64,000 nucleotides of DNA from Haliotis asinina (taxonomy: Eukaryota; Mollusca; Gastropoda; Lepetellida; Haliotidae): assembly GCF_037392515.1 (NCBI RefSeq), contig NC_090295.1, positions 24,096,501 through 24,160,500 on the forward strand, in the 5' to 3' direction. The notes under the pieces were generated by a model. That model ran no database searches, was not told where the DNA came from, and saw only the letters and a program-made list of their open reading frames with translations. This document shows positions 9,901-20,105 of this stretch, one piece after another; position 1 is the first letter of the stretch; each line of letters opens with the position of its first letter. The translations under genes and the position numbers were made by a program.

Positions 9901-10135
9901 AATTCAAACGGTTTAAATAAGGACGATAATTTCCCTCGCGTTCTTTGTTATGAGAAGCCGGAAACAGTTTTGCTAAAATGCTGTAAGCAAAACAAAGATT
10001 ATCGCCATTTTTTATGTTGATAATACTTTTGGATTTCTTGACAAGAGTTTGTGGTAGTGGAATATAACTACCACCTTTGAAAGGTTCAAACTTTACCACA
10101 GTGAGTTTCAAAAGTACGACGGCGGAGATATTCAA
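6944..10135 (-). CDS. POLB: Polinton protein-primed DNA polymerase B
   Basis: A 1063-aa family-B DNA polymerase of the protein-primed type. Visible in order: a Cys/His knuckle (ICRKCLWCY, about residue 190); exonuclease motif I FVIVADFESLL (about 238); an endonuclease-VII-like zinc module with HCGLC, LDHDHLTGRFR and CN (about 327-365); exonuclease motif III YVSVDVLLLTDI; polymerase motif A YFDVNSLYATVM (about 622); motif B region LMNNCVFGRF (about 797); and motif C TDTDSLF (about 893). This enzyme would replicate the linear element. It directly follows the zinc-finger gene on the same strand, with ends touching at 10132-10135. Confidence 0.93.
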   Translation of the reverse strand: MNISAVVLLKLTVVKFEPFKGGSYIPLPQTLVKKSKSIINIKNGDNLCFAYSILAKLFPASHNKEREGNYRPYLNRLNLEGFTFPMTLKQIPRFEEANELSINVYGFEDNTLYPMYISNRLDADENRKIDLLLLSQESESDDFEGILGLEEHERMDVDVKPNTHYCLITSLSGLVRNKQRNNRTQFICRKCLWCYTSQQCLDKHKDYCYDKAQRVVMPSPEDAVYQFRLRSQSKTERAKFVIVADFESLLIPESSPGSSRLNKHVPCAYAYKVVCTEGRYSKPVQTYVGEQAAEHFIESILTEYDSIQTLLDSIKPMQLTVQDKITIANATHCGLCSELLGTDRVLDHDHLTGRFRQVLHNRCNLNFQLRKKVVVMLHNSERYDSHLILEVAQHFGDRDITVIPHNSEQFLSFTVDNNLVFLDSYKFLQSSLDALTQNQLNKGVDSFVYLKEHFPHHGNMLTRKLPFPYEYMDDWGKLNETCLPSQASFFSSLSDENISQEDYTFVHELWKEFDCETMSDFVRLYVSVDVLLLTDIIETFRTGCLTDYGLDICHYYSMPGFCLDAAMKITDAKLDLFTDVDTYNFIENSIRGGVSMISKKYAVANNYHLSGFDPLKDTSFLLYFDVNSLYATVMLQPLPIGNYRFISSEEYDSIDWTTVDTEGDTGYILEVDLLYPKHLHKAHAAFPMAPTHDDIPYDEFSPAHQKLLTHFNPLKKSLRKGSKKSSGKKLFTTLKDRSHYVVHFKTLQLYLRHGLICTKIHRVLKFRQGAWLKPYIDLNLSNRKNAKDDCDKDRYKLMNNCVFGRFCMNKRKHKTVQLVTQRSKLRKCAAKSNFKQVKKISEDVTAVELEKLSVHLDQPIAVGFTILDLAKYEIYTFYYDVMQMQYGPERLDLLMTDTDSLFMHVHAPSHEPLLDPYVFMKYNQHLFDTSNYAPDDPKGLYSDENRKVTGKMKDEAGGSIILEFVGLKSKMYSFLMQKSKNVIEKKTAKGIKKSVIKKFLRHDMYKQSLFEQKRFSCSFHLIRSYNNTLYTERQNKVALTPVDDKRYLLDDAVHSVPYGYSPI

Positions 10136-10953
10136 ACCAGAATGAACCCCTCATAATCATCCAGCGTCTGAAGCATCTTGTGTACGGCTTCAAGATACTG
10201 TTCATTTAAGTCACTACCCTCTGTAGCTATAGTCATGACACTTCTGAAATAAGCCTCATGGTAACTTGTGCTCTCATCTTCCCGACTAGGTTTGGCCATT
10301 CTAATATGGAGACACAACCCCCATTTTACGGCTTTTTTCTCACGAATTTCATCCTCAATTGTATCAATAACCTGACTTTGTTCACTAATCATGAAATTCA
10401 GTGGGTCCGTGCTATTCCGTCCGTCAAAGTCATAGTCTCTAACATCTCCCTGTAGGGAGTGGCTTGAACATGGACGTGAGGCGATATTGGTGGCGGGAGG
10501 GGCGTTAGGTGGGGGAGGAGGAGGGACAGATAGCGTAGCCGTTTTAGCCCTTTGTCTACGTTTACCTCTGCCACCACCCGACATGTCATGGTCAGTTTTA
10601 TGTGTGTGCATTCTTAATGCTTTAGAGGTTGGGAAAGATTGATGATACGTTTGACAAATATGTTCCTCAGGAGCAGATGTTTTACAGTTACATGAATGTC
10701 GTTGATAACCGAATTTGCTGTTAAACCTTTCAAAGCAATGTGGACATTGACGACAATAAACATTTTCGGAACAACTTTTGACATGACGTTTTAAATTGTC
10801 TTCCCGATTAAACGATCGATGGCAATGGTTGCAGGTAAACAATATGCCCACTCGTTCACAATGTCTCTGATGTCTTAACAAATGACATTTCTGTTTGAAA
10901 CAATGTCTGCAAATTTCACATTGGAAGACAGGACATGTAGTTTGCTCAGACAT
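10132..10953 (-). CDS. C2H2 zinc-finger protein of the Polinton
   Basis: A 273-aa protein with three clear and one weaker C2H2-type fingers in the first 125 residues (FQCEICRHCFKQKCHLLRH, FTCNHCHRSFNREDNLKRH, CPHCFERF...H, then HICQTYHQSF...H). A basic patch (GRGKRRQRAK), a run of prolines and an alpha-helical C terminus follow. It is upstream of POLB on the same strand and could bind element DNA or regulate its genes; that role is inferred. This is the last gene of the element that I recognise. Confidence 0.8.
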   Translation of the reverse strand: MSEQTTCPVFQCEICRHCFKQKCHLLRHQRHCERVGILFTCNHCHRSFNREDNLKRHVKSCSENVYCRQCPHCFERFNSKFGYQRHSCNCKTSAPEEHICQTYHQSFPTSKALRMHTHKTDHDMSGGGRGKRRQRAKTATLSVPPPPPPNAPPATNIASRPCSSHSLQGDVRDYDFDGRNSTDPLNFMISEQSQVIDTIEDEIREKKAVKWGLCLHIRMAKPSREDESTSYHEAYFRSVMTIATEGSDLNEQYLEAVHKMLQTLDDYEGFILV

Positions 10954-11519
10954 TTTGTTATTTGTTGTTATTCACCTACTATAAAATTTGAATACGATTC
11001 ACTATTGCATGCTTTTTTCTGCGCCAACTTCTTTGTTTATCTGAAATAATTAAAGTTATGATAAAACGTTTCGAACAATGTTTTAAAAAATGATGCACAA
11101 AAAAGGCCAAAGACTAAGTATTCTGATTGTTACTCACTTCTCTGTTGCTTGTACGTTCGCTTGAAGAAGTCGAGTCTTGACTGTCTCTAGTCTTTGACGG
11201 ACTGTTGAAGTGTGTTTCCGGTCGTGCATAACCTTATCCTTTTTATACCGTGTAAGTGCGCTATGTTGCTTGCTATTTCTCATGTCTTGTATCGGAAGAG
11301 GGATGCGACTGGGGTCGCCACGTTTTGAAAAAGTGTCACGATTACTTCGCTTCTGTTTTTCAACAGTACAACGTGGTTGCTCGGTACATGCAGGGACGTT
11401 GATACAACGTGTTTTGGAAATGATAGAGGGGTGTGTCGCTCATATATACTGCTCACCATCACTCATGATGTTGTCTTGACTGATATTCTTGTATATGCGC
11501 GGATTCACATGGACACTCA

Positions 11520-11521
11520 CG

Positions 11522-11563
<42 letters not shown>

Positions 11564-11582
11564 GACACACACACACACACAA
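11520..11582. repeat. (CA)n microsatellite
   Basis: An alternating GC/CA tract, a run of about 15 CA units, a short GACAGA interruption and more CA units. ORFs read through it on both strands are artefacts of the repeat. Confidence 0.95.
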
Positions 11583-14222
11583 GCCATCGAACCACATGCG
11601 CGCACACAGAGTGAGAAGTCGACACTGCTAGACTATGGGTGAAAGTCCAACAAAGAATAAGAACAAGACTTTTCAAAGTAATTATTCGTTTTATTAAATT
11701 AATAATTCCTTTTCATTCCTGACGACCAAACCTCACCCCGCGTTCAGTGTGGTACGTGTCTTATTACAAGGACGTTGTTTGCTGGTGCTGTGGGGAAAGC
11801 GTAGGGGACCCGTGCCTGACACTGTGTCACTGCATCAAGAGGATCCCTTGATACCTTCTGACAGCAACAGGAAATGTAGACTAACGCTTAGTTTCTGAAT
11901 ACATATCATTTTGATAGTAACACACAAACACATTCAAATTCAAAAGGAGCATCAGGGAGACCAGAGATTATAGGGCTTGAGCGCTGCAGCTAGGGCTATG
12001 GTGTTTGGGAAATAATATGGTTCGGGGGCTGTGAGACAGACTACAATGGATATTATCATCTCGGATGGTACGGATCAAGACAGCCACATCGATTGCGAAT
12101 ACACTCAGCACAATCATACATTCAGCACAATCAGCGACAACGTGGTTGTGCAGACTCGTACCACTTCTGAAATAATAAAATTTGTAAGAAGAACTCATGT
12201 GTGTAACGGTTTTTAACAGAATTAATGTTAAGTAACTTTACGGTAGGAGTACTACATCATTACATGAGAAGGGGCGTGATTGGACGAGTGGTAGTGACGT
12301 CGCACTGTATATCAGTGTGTTCTAAATCGGATTTGCAAATAATTTGAAAAAAAACCCCTTCTTGCTATAATTAGACTTTACACACACAATTATATGAACT
12401 GTTTAAGACAAAAAATGTGACTTACTCAAGACAGTAATCTATATAAATTTATTAGACACCGCATTGTGAGAAGCTGGTTTTGGTGAACATATGAGTAAAT
12501 TCATTCATAACTAACGAAGCCGGAGGAACGTTTCAGATCACTATCACCAGCTCGCCGCTTTAACCGGAATGAACCCGGTTGTCGAGCGAACAATATGATT
12601 AAAGTCAGGCCATAGCTACAGGTGTAACCTAACCTATCACCCGTCGTCTACCTTCACCGCTTTTCATTCAAGACGATATGCTTACTAGAATGAACTCGCC
12701 TCACGCATATATTCAAGACTAACTAAACAAACTCAGTGAGCGGGTAAGCACGTGTTCCCGTTGGTGAGAAACATTGTGCAAGCACCGCCATTCATGTGTC
12801 CATTTAGATTGCCTCGCAGAATATCTACCACCCATCATGATACTAACAGCGCAGTGATAATAACGTATTTTAAAACTTGTACTTCTCACATCTTAGTAAT
12901 AATTTATCCAACACTATGATGTAGGTAAGAACACTTTTTGTGAATTTCTGGTTCTCATAAAATTCGTAGTCGCCTACAATAGGATACAAGGTCATTATCA
13001 GTACACCTATCAACATGTATCATTTTGTGAATACCGTCTTTAATCAAGGCGATCGCACGAACAGAATTATAAACCACTTATCAATCAGATAAAGTAATCA
13101 CATGATAGTTAATACGTGATTGTGGTAACATAGATGATGATCAAAGTTACAAAGTACCTGCGCGTTAGGTTCAGCAACTTTTCAACAGAACGCTAATCAC
13201 ATGGTTTAACATGTAATGTTTGCATCAAAATCTCTCCCACTTTGCTAGTGAATTCACTCTCACGTTTGTGTAAAGTCGAGGTACGTTCTAACGATTCTAT
13301 CTAACGATCTATCACTTGTTACAGCATGATTATCATAACGAATTTCATTAAGAGTGGAAACATTGAGGATACACATCACATAACAGACATTTTAGATTCG
13401 GTAAAGTGTTACAAAGTAATTGAATCAGAAGCGTTAGTACTCTTTATAATTTTAAGTTCGTACTCTGTTCTTTGAGCATTAAATGAAACGCGAACAGGCA
13501 TTACGTGAAATATTCCAACTAAAGCTGTTGCGAGCGGTGGTGCGTTTTAAGACGTAAACGAATTAGCAGACTCTTAAATGTGGAAAACGAGCTGTCTGCT
13601 GCTAACAATTTCTTTTCATCACTAATTCTACTGAATTTGAAAACATAGCAGGGAGGGTCTTGCACATCTCAGTTAAATAAACAGTAATTTAGAGCAAACC
13701 CATCTTGACCTACAAATCAAACCTACTTGTCAGCACTTTTTTACACAATGGGCAATGGCGGAAAAAGTGGTGCATGGGCATGACACAGCGTTTCTCTTGC
13801 TGCTGATTAAGTTTCATTACAAAGCATGAAATGGGATCGCGATGGGTTAGGGTTTGTATGTGACTTGATTAAAAAACGCTAGATCATAAAGACACTGTCG
13901 AGACGTCGCCAAGATAACCAGTCACATGACACCTTTCATGGTTGTTCTATATTACAGAGTACACCGTGCACTGGGTATCAACCGGTCATTCCACCCTGTC
14001 GTGACTGTTCTGTATAAACAACTTATTTGAATAGACAGCATTCCAATCGTTTTGTAACAAATAACCATCAACTATAGCGTGAAACATCCATTGATAATTT
14101 CTCCTTAAACGTCATTAACTTCTTTTCACCATGGTGATATTATGTATCACTAGGCTTAATGAAATTGATATGATTAGATAATGACTGTCACGTGTAGCTA
14201 TTTTTGGGATGAAATGTGGGCC

Positions 14223-14340
14223 AAATGAGGGATGAGGGATGAGGGATGAGGGATAAATGAGGGATGGGGGATTTACGGTCACTGGTTTCATTGTCTTTGC
14301 TAATTGGAGCACGAAATGAGGGATGAGGGATGAGGGATGT
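14223..14340. repeat. two clusters of GATGAGG heptamer repeats
   Basis: Units of GGGATGA repeat four to five times at 14223-14270 and three times at 14315-14340, separated by about 45 unique bases containing TTTCATTGTCTTTGCTAATT. Confidence 0.85.
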
Positions 14341-14830
14341 GGGTCATGGGCTATTGTTTTAGCTAATTACCGCATTGTTTTAGCATTGTTTTGACATAGT
14401 TTCTATTGTCTGTGCTGTAGAATGAAATTTATATCTACTTATCTTCAGGAAAACAGTGATCAATTCTATCATCTGGAATTCATTATCTTATTTTCACTTG
14501 ATTCAGCTAATTTAGAGCGCTTTTCAAACAAATCTCGCCCATAGGTCAAATGTATTTCGAAAATATTCCCTTTTACCCCAAATACATCTCTTCCCCTGTG
14601 TTTCAGGTTGTAAATAAATGAAAGTACATTTGTGAGTATATTGACTTAAATTTCATTGATATTTTTCAGTTGCTTATTCATGCTAATAAGTACCTAATTG
14701 TCAAATACATGCAATTTGTTATATTTTAACTGTTATGTAACAAATGCTATTGAGTTATTTACATTGTCGTTTTCTTTATTTTTGCCGTTGCTATCAGTGG
14801 CCAAATAAATAATTAATGTTGTTTTGAGCA

Positions 14831-14975
14831 ATGTGATCTTCATGAATGGAGCTGTAACTTTCCTACTCAGTGACACAAGCGGTCCTGCCTCACCATGGCA
14901 ATCACAATTACCACATGTTTTTATGCAAAGAATCTCGGCAATGATGAAACGATCCCCCCAAGAGAGGACATTGTT
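14831..14975 (+). pseudogene. decayed last-exon copy of an SLC22 gene
   Basis: The translated start VIFMNGAVTFLLSDTSG matches the last exon of gene A (VLIFMNGVVTFMLNETSG). At the DNA level 47 of the first 56 aligned bases are identical to 28418-28473, and similarity continues with small gaps through the stretch that encodes MEMKITKKLSDVTEEMIPLGKDI in gene A, ending near GGACATTG. After TSGPA the frame differs from gene A, so it no longer encodes the same tail. No acceptor or preceding exons were found nearby. It shows that the transporter array once extended upstream, or that a fragment was copied there. Confidence 0.7.
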
Positions 14976-15945
14976 GAAATTGTGTACAAAGGTTCAACAT
15001 TTTATTGAGAGTAAAGATACGCACATTTTAGGCGTAGTTATGAAAACCAAAACCATGTTAGGTAAACGTTATGTAAGTGATTAAACAGTAACCACACCAT
15101 CTGCAGTCCTTCTGGTGTGGGAGACTGTCAGTTTTACCTGAAACCATGGCGATACACCATACTCACATTCCAATCTATAGTCACCAGTACGCACGTAATA
15201 TACTGAACAGCAATAGAAACGTAACTGTTTTTTTTGGACAGGTTTTTAAACTGAAGACACAATTGAACGCTTACGTTCATGAGATTTCATTTCTCTCCAA
15301 ATTACGTTTCTTTTCCGGTTCAGTATATATATGCCAGTGTTTTTTAACATGAGAAAATAACCACGTCAAGCTCATCTCTCATCAAATGTGTCACAAAATT
15401 CTGAATTTCAAGGAATTAATCTCTTCACACTGTTTCTCGTGAGGATTACCAGTTTGTTATGTGATGTTCACTCTAACACGTCTAGCCTTTAACATGGTTC
15501 GTGTCAAGTAGACTGTCATACCTGAGAATACCAGAATGTTCAGATCTGATTAACTTGCGCCTAAGTAAAATGAATTCATGCGCAGGAGATATACCTCAAG
15601 ACGATGGAAACTACAATTGGCCCCACCTTGAATCAAGGGCAAAATAATATATCGCCCGCACCCCAACGAATCTCGTTCAGGATCAAGGGATTCACATGGC
15701 ACAGCATAAATAGAAAAGTCTTTGTCAAAGCAAATACTGCTGTATAAATGTTTATTGCAATGACAGGTTGAAAAACGTTGGCAAGATAATTTCGTTGGAG
15801 CAGTACCTATCGGGTAGCTGAGGTGTTGGTGTTTTATAGCGTGTGGTGTAAAGCGAAAGCGAAAGCGAATATATACATTTTATGTGTTGGTGTTTTGTAG
15901 CGTGTGGTGTAAAGCGAATGCGGGACGTGTGTATGTATGTATGTA

Positions 15946-16021
<76 letters not shown>

Positions 16022-17602
16022 CCACGAACGTCACTGCTTGAACATAGCAATCACACTGATGTAATGTCATTTCCCATTTTCGAGGCACCATTATTACCTC
16101 TCTAAAAATGAATGATGTGCTTCAATAATGCTAATTATCAACCCTCTCAGAAGCTGCCATATAATTTATACCAAAGCGTTATGGATTCAGATTACAATAT
16201 ATAATTGAGTTCGAATGAATATATGCAACGTTGCATTAAATCGACCCTCTACCAACCGCACATTACTTCAAGCGAACCCCTTAGAGGTATGCCCCTTGAA
16301 GCCATCTTTGTGAATAACCTTCACACGGCTATTGTCTGAAACCATTTCGACAAACACCGACAAAAATGCGTGCGACGGTGTCCGATGCACGCAGCAATTC
16401 GTTACATCCATATATGCAAGTTCTCTCTCTTTGGAAACTGTTCGCCTGGAAGTTGTTACGTCACAGACTAGGTCATTTGGATGGTCTCGGGTGTGACTTG
16501 TAATAATAATCCCGCAATGTTTCTCTCATTGGGCCTGGTAGTTGAGGTCAATCCCATAACCAACTGAGTTCTTGTATACATAGCACGTTGACTGCGTGCC
16601 AGTTAGACAAATTACAGTACTGTGGACCATACATATGAGACTGACTGCTGTTCGGACACATTCATTCCCCGAAAAAGAAGCTTTTGAGAGGTAACGTATG
16701 ATTTACAGACAGATAATTAATCTAGGTGGCCTGAGGCCAACAGTCCATGCGTAAAATCACAACAGTGCATTGATGGGCAACCTGTAAATACACGAATCAC
16801 AGGAACATCAGCAAACCCCTAAACCCCTATCTACAGGGGATACCTCAAACATTATTTTCAGTACGAAGTGTCATATGGAGTTTATGTCTCGACGGTTAGT
16901 TGTCATAAAACAAGACAAATATTTTTCTCATATTTCTAAAACTTTCGGACATGTAAGTATGACATGGCATGCGAAAAATTACAGAATGGACATTGGATAT
17001 CTATAACATTTGCAGTTTTGACAAATTTCGCTGCTTAGACTTTCAAGCTGAGAGCGTTACATTTTAATTTCAGAAGCATACGGTTAAGATGTGGTGATTA
17101 AATCTTTGTAAGGTAAAGTTTTGTATTAATACACTGTTTATATTCTGAACAGAACTTGACACAGGTTGATGATGTTATTTCATTATACCAGTCTTGCTGA
17201 TAAATGTCTTTGCATTTCTGTTTGAATATTTCGATGAAATATTGCGTATGATGAAATACGCCATGACTAAAAAGAATAGTTTTGACGAAGGCAACCCAAT
17301 TATGATCTAGAATTTTAAGCATTTCCGAACTTCATCTTGAATATCGTGAAATTGCCTTTTCTCATCAATCTTAGTCAATATGTAACGTATGATTTATTTG
17401 AGGTTGGAATTCTTATTCATGTCTTAATTATATCCAGTTGAAACATAAATTGTTTTGCGTTGAAGAGGATTGCTAGTATGTGAAAAGTATATAAAATGCA
17501 TACAAATAATTGTATACAAAAGTCAGTATCATTTATGAACAGACGAAAGTCCTGCATGACTATTTCCAAACTACCCGAAGCGTGTTTGTCGATAATAAGC
17601 TA
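14976..17602. other. intergenic, no gene seen
   Basis: No supported gene. It holds a short tandem duplication (unit about 61 bp containing TGTTGGTGTTTT, near 15823 and 15885) and a large (GT)n microsatellite at 15930-16020. The remaining ORFs are short and unsupported. Confidence 0.6.
15930..16020. repeat. (GTAT)n then (GT)n microsatellite
   Basis: About five GTAT units followed by about 30 GT units, ending in TATATA. The three overlapping ORFs here consist mostly of Cys-Val or His-Thr dipeptides and are not genes. Confidence 0.97.
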
Positions 17603-18892
17603 ACGGGCAAACGAAACATCACAAAAATTAACGTTTTCGCAATTACAGATACTGCCATAAAGTGAAATGTTTACGGAAAAAATCGCCAAAACACATTCTC
17701 GGTCGAGTAGCAAGTCATAATACAGAATAAATGGACTTTGCTGAAAATACATGTGCACAGTTGCTGCAGAAATACAGATGGGGAACAGTGCAACTAAAAA
17801 GAACATCTCAGAAATGGGTGCCTCTCAACGTCACATTGCAAGAGTCTTCAATTGCAGCCATGCGACCATCAGATGCTGGTTGATACGTTACCAAAAGGCA
17901 GGCCTGACACAAGAACGGGTAGATCAAGGGCTACCACACCAGCCACGACCGCTACATCCGGACAATACATCTGCGAAACAGATTCGTCACGGCGACGCCT
18001 TTGGGACACACCCCATCAACAGACGAACCGTATTTCGAGGACTCCGTATGGCTGGCATTAGAGAACACCGTCCCTTTCATGGAATGGCCCTGACCCGTCA
18101 ACAGTGTCAACGCAGGTTACAGTGGGCTCAAACTGTACGTCAATGACAGAGATTGAGAGAGATTTCTATTTACAGACGAAAGTTGATTCAACATGTTCTG
18201 AAATAAGTGTTTGCAGACGTAGGGGTGAGCGGCTGACGCCAAACTGTATCCGAGAGGTGCACCTTTGTAGCGCTGATGGCGTCATGGTATGGGGCGAGAT
18301 TTGGGAGAACACGACTTGTCATCCATCATGGAAATTTGACTGCTCAAAGGTAGAGAGAGGAAACTGTGAGACTAATTGTGTTACCATGGGTGCGCCAACA
18401 GCCGATGGGGTTTAATCTTGCATCAGGACATTGCGTCTCCGTACACTACCAGACTACCTTAACAACGTGAACGTCAGCGTATTGCTCTGGCCAGCACCAT
18501 CTCCGGATATGAATCTCTGGGATCATCTTGATAGACAGTTGATACAACTGCAACCTCCTCCAGTAAATCGACGGCAGCTCGAACAAGTTCTCTTGGATTT
18601 GTGGCACAGAAGTCTTGCTGGTTTCGTCAACGTCATCCGACGACAAACGTCATCCACGAGGAGACGTGGTTTGGCATGTATCGATTCAAGAGGTCGTCAC
18701 ACACGCTGCTTAAGGCTTGGAGAGTTCTATATTGTGTTTGATTCTATGACCAGATTGCTATCGATTGGACATTGGTGATTCTGTTGTATGCTTGGTAAAT
18801 GGTTAGAGTTTGTATAATAAACACTATTTCTGTCTTTTATGTCTTGGTGTCTTTTTAGCCACAACGTACGGTGACAAGTTTCTTTTGCCCGG
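17603..18892 (+). mobile_element. dead Tc1/mariner transposon
   Basis: A decayed Tc1-like element of about 1.29 kb. Probable terminal repeats are CGGGCAAACGAAACA at the left and the reverse complement of CGGGCAAAAGAAACT at the right (about 12 of 15 match), each next to a TA dinucleotide (17601-17602 and 18893-18894). Between them lie transposase fragments in the same orientation. The element sits about 1.2 kb upstream of SLC22 gene A. Confidence 0.7.
17769..18775 (+). pseudogene. Tc1-like transposase, broken into frames
   Basis: The first piece (17769-18146) carries the helix-turn-helix DNA-binding region (GASQRHIARVFNCSHATIRC) and ends in LTRQQCQRRLQWAQ, then a stop. A second frame (to 18415) has the strand after the first Asp (FYLQTKVDS is a shifted form of the FTDESR motif), RRRGERLTPNCI and DGVMVWGEI. 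A third frame (from about 18462) has WPAPSPDMNLWDHLDRQL, where the family has SPDLNPIEHLWD; the residues that include the catalytic Glu are missing. At least two frame changes plus that deletion make it inactive. Confidence 0.8.
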
Positions 18893-19008
18893 TAGTTTAG
18901 ATGTGGACCGTGGGAAATGTGTCGATTGTTATTAAATAATAACGTGCATATTTATGGTATCAATAGACCCCTGAAGAACAGTTTTGAACTGGTCTGAAGA
19001 GAGCTCTG

Positions 19009-19143
19009 TTTTGCGCCGCTTTTAGCAATATTCCAACAATATCACATCAGGAATGGGCTTCACACGTCGCACCCAGGTGGGGAATTGAACCTTTAGCATG
19101 ACGAGCGAACGCTTTAAACCACGATTCTACCACACCACCCCTG
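19009..19143 (-). repeat. tRNA-derived SINE-like copy, family 1
   Basis: Read on minus: GGGGTGGTGTGGTAGAATCG resembles a tRNA-like head, followed by a B-box-like GGTTCAATTCCCC, TGGGTGCGACGTGTGAAGCC, and a tail GATATTGTTGGAATATTGCT. The same order occurs at several other places in the window (34.0, 34.6, 49.2, 49.7, 60.2 kb). Confidence 0.7.
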
Positions 19144-19810
19144 GAACTGATCTCAATTGCAACAGTTTTCCTCCCAGCCACATAAATGTTAAGAGTGTGA
19201 ATAAACATGAGGAAATTTTTGTTCTCATGGAAACGATAACTTTTCACATTACTTTCATATTTTATTCGCTCTGTTGGCCTAGTTTTGTGGCAATGGTAAT
19301 CCGGCAATTTTAACATTCCGCCGATAACAACTTCACCACGCGTGTTAGGGCGTTATACGAGAATCTTTGCAACCGTTTTCTTTGTTCCAATATATCTTCA
19401 AAAATCGTACTTATGCCTAGATGCGGCCTTGTGACGTGCTAAGGAAATTAAACTCTTCTGGAAATTTCATTTGATAACGAATCACAAATGGTATTAACGA
19501 ATAACTTTGTTGATCATGAACACTGTAAATGCTAGGCCACTATGACACCAGTATCACATAAACCACGGTCAAATAATCAGCTATTGTTGACAACATTACA
19601 TTTCCAAATATAATCGAAATAAGAATTGCAGTATATCAATTTTATTTTATTGGATATAGAGAATGAACCTTGATATATACTTGGGGGGACGCGTGCGACG
19701 GAAAATGGTTAGTAAGTGATGAATATGAACATGAAGATAACTGTCATGGCAGCCTTGTAATGCAAGGAAACATTAATACAGAATATTCGCATCTTTGAGT
19801 GAATACTTGA

Positions 19811-19948
19811 CACGTTTTTTATGGGTACCAAAGTTTCATTGTTCATTCGACGTTTCAGAGCTAATTCGTTTGCCTTCATCCGGTGAAAGAATTATCACTG
19901 AAACGTCGTGTAAAGAATAAAAAGATGCTGTTGCCCATAAAAACCGTG
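19811..19948. repeat. palindromic element with GAAACGTCG motif
   Basis: Ends are inverted: CACGTTTTTTATGGGT at the left and GCCCATAAAAACCGTG at the right (14 of 16 match as inverted repeat). Inside, CGACGTTTCAG and CTGAAACGTCG also oppose each other. On minus, GGATGAAGGC...GAAACGTCG recalls a degraded hammerhead ribozyme core. A similar design occurs at 38005-38088. Confidence 0.55.
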
Positions 19949-20105
19949 ACATGTATTCATGTCCGTCCAACTTCTAAATGCCTTTTACGAACTCGGTCAG
20001 TTGGTCAGCTGTAACAACTGTTATTAATTGACATTAATATAAACAAGACGATCATACAAGTTGAAACAACCTATATCACATGTTTCTGTATTTGAAGTGT
20101 ACAAG

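Larger units (their letters stand above)
1..10953. mobile_element. Polinton (Maverick), left end outside the window
   Basis: The gene set is diagnostic of a Polinton: retroviral-type integrase with chromodomain, penton-like minor capsid, double-jelly-roll major capsid, adenovirus-type protease, FtsK/HerA-type packaging ATPase and protein-primed DNA polymerase B. Capsid and packaging genes lie on plus, polymerase and zinc-finger genes on minus, and the two groups converge near 6.1 kb. The left terminus and the start of the integrase are cut by the window edge. The right terminus lies somewhere after 10953 and was not found, so the end given is only the last recognised gene. The visible part looks nearly whole, with perhaps one or two breaks, which suggests a fairly young copy. 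It should be treated as a fossil virus-like element. Confidence 0.93.
10954..14830. other. non-coding stretch with the unlocated right end of the Polinton
   Basis: I see no convincing gene. The right terminus of the Polinton should fall here, but its matching left terminus is outside the window, so the inverted repeat cannot be recognised. The stretch contains a (CA)n tract near 11.55 kb and GATGAGG-type short repeats near 14.25 and 14.33 kb; the rest is AT-rich unique-looking DNA. Confidence 0.6.
18893..20105. other. intergenic upstream of SLC22 gene A
   Basis: No gene seen. Contains a minus-strand SINE-like copy (19009-19143) and a palindromic element (19811-19948). The promoter and any 5' non-coding exon of gene A must lie here but no defining motif was recognised. 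Confidence 0.55.

Noticed and set aside
15834-16105. ORFs of Cys-Val or His-Thr repeats
   Set aside because: They are translations of the (GT)n microsatellite.
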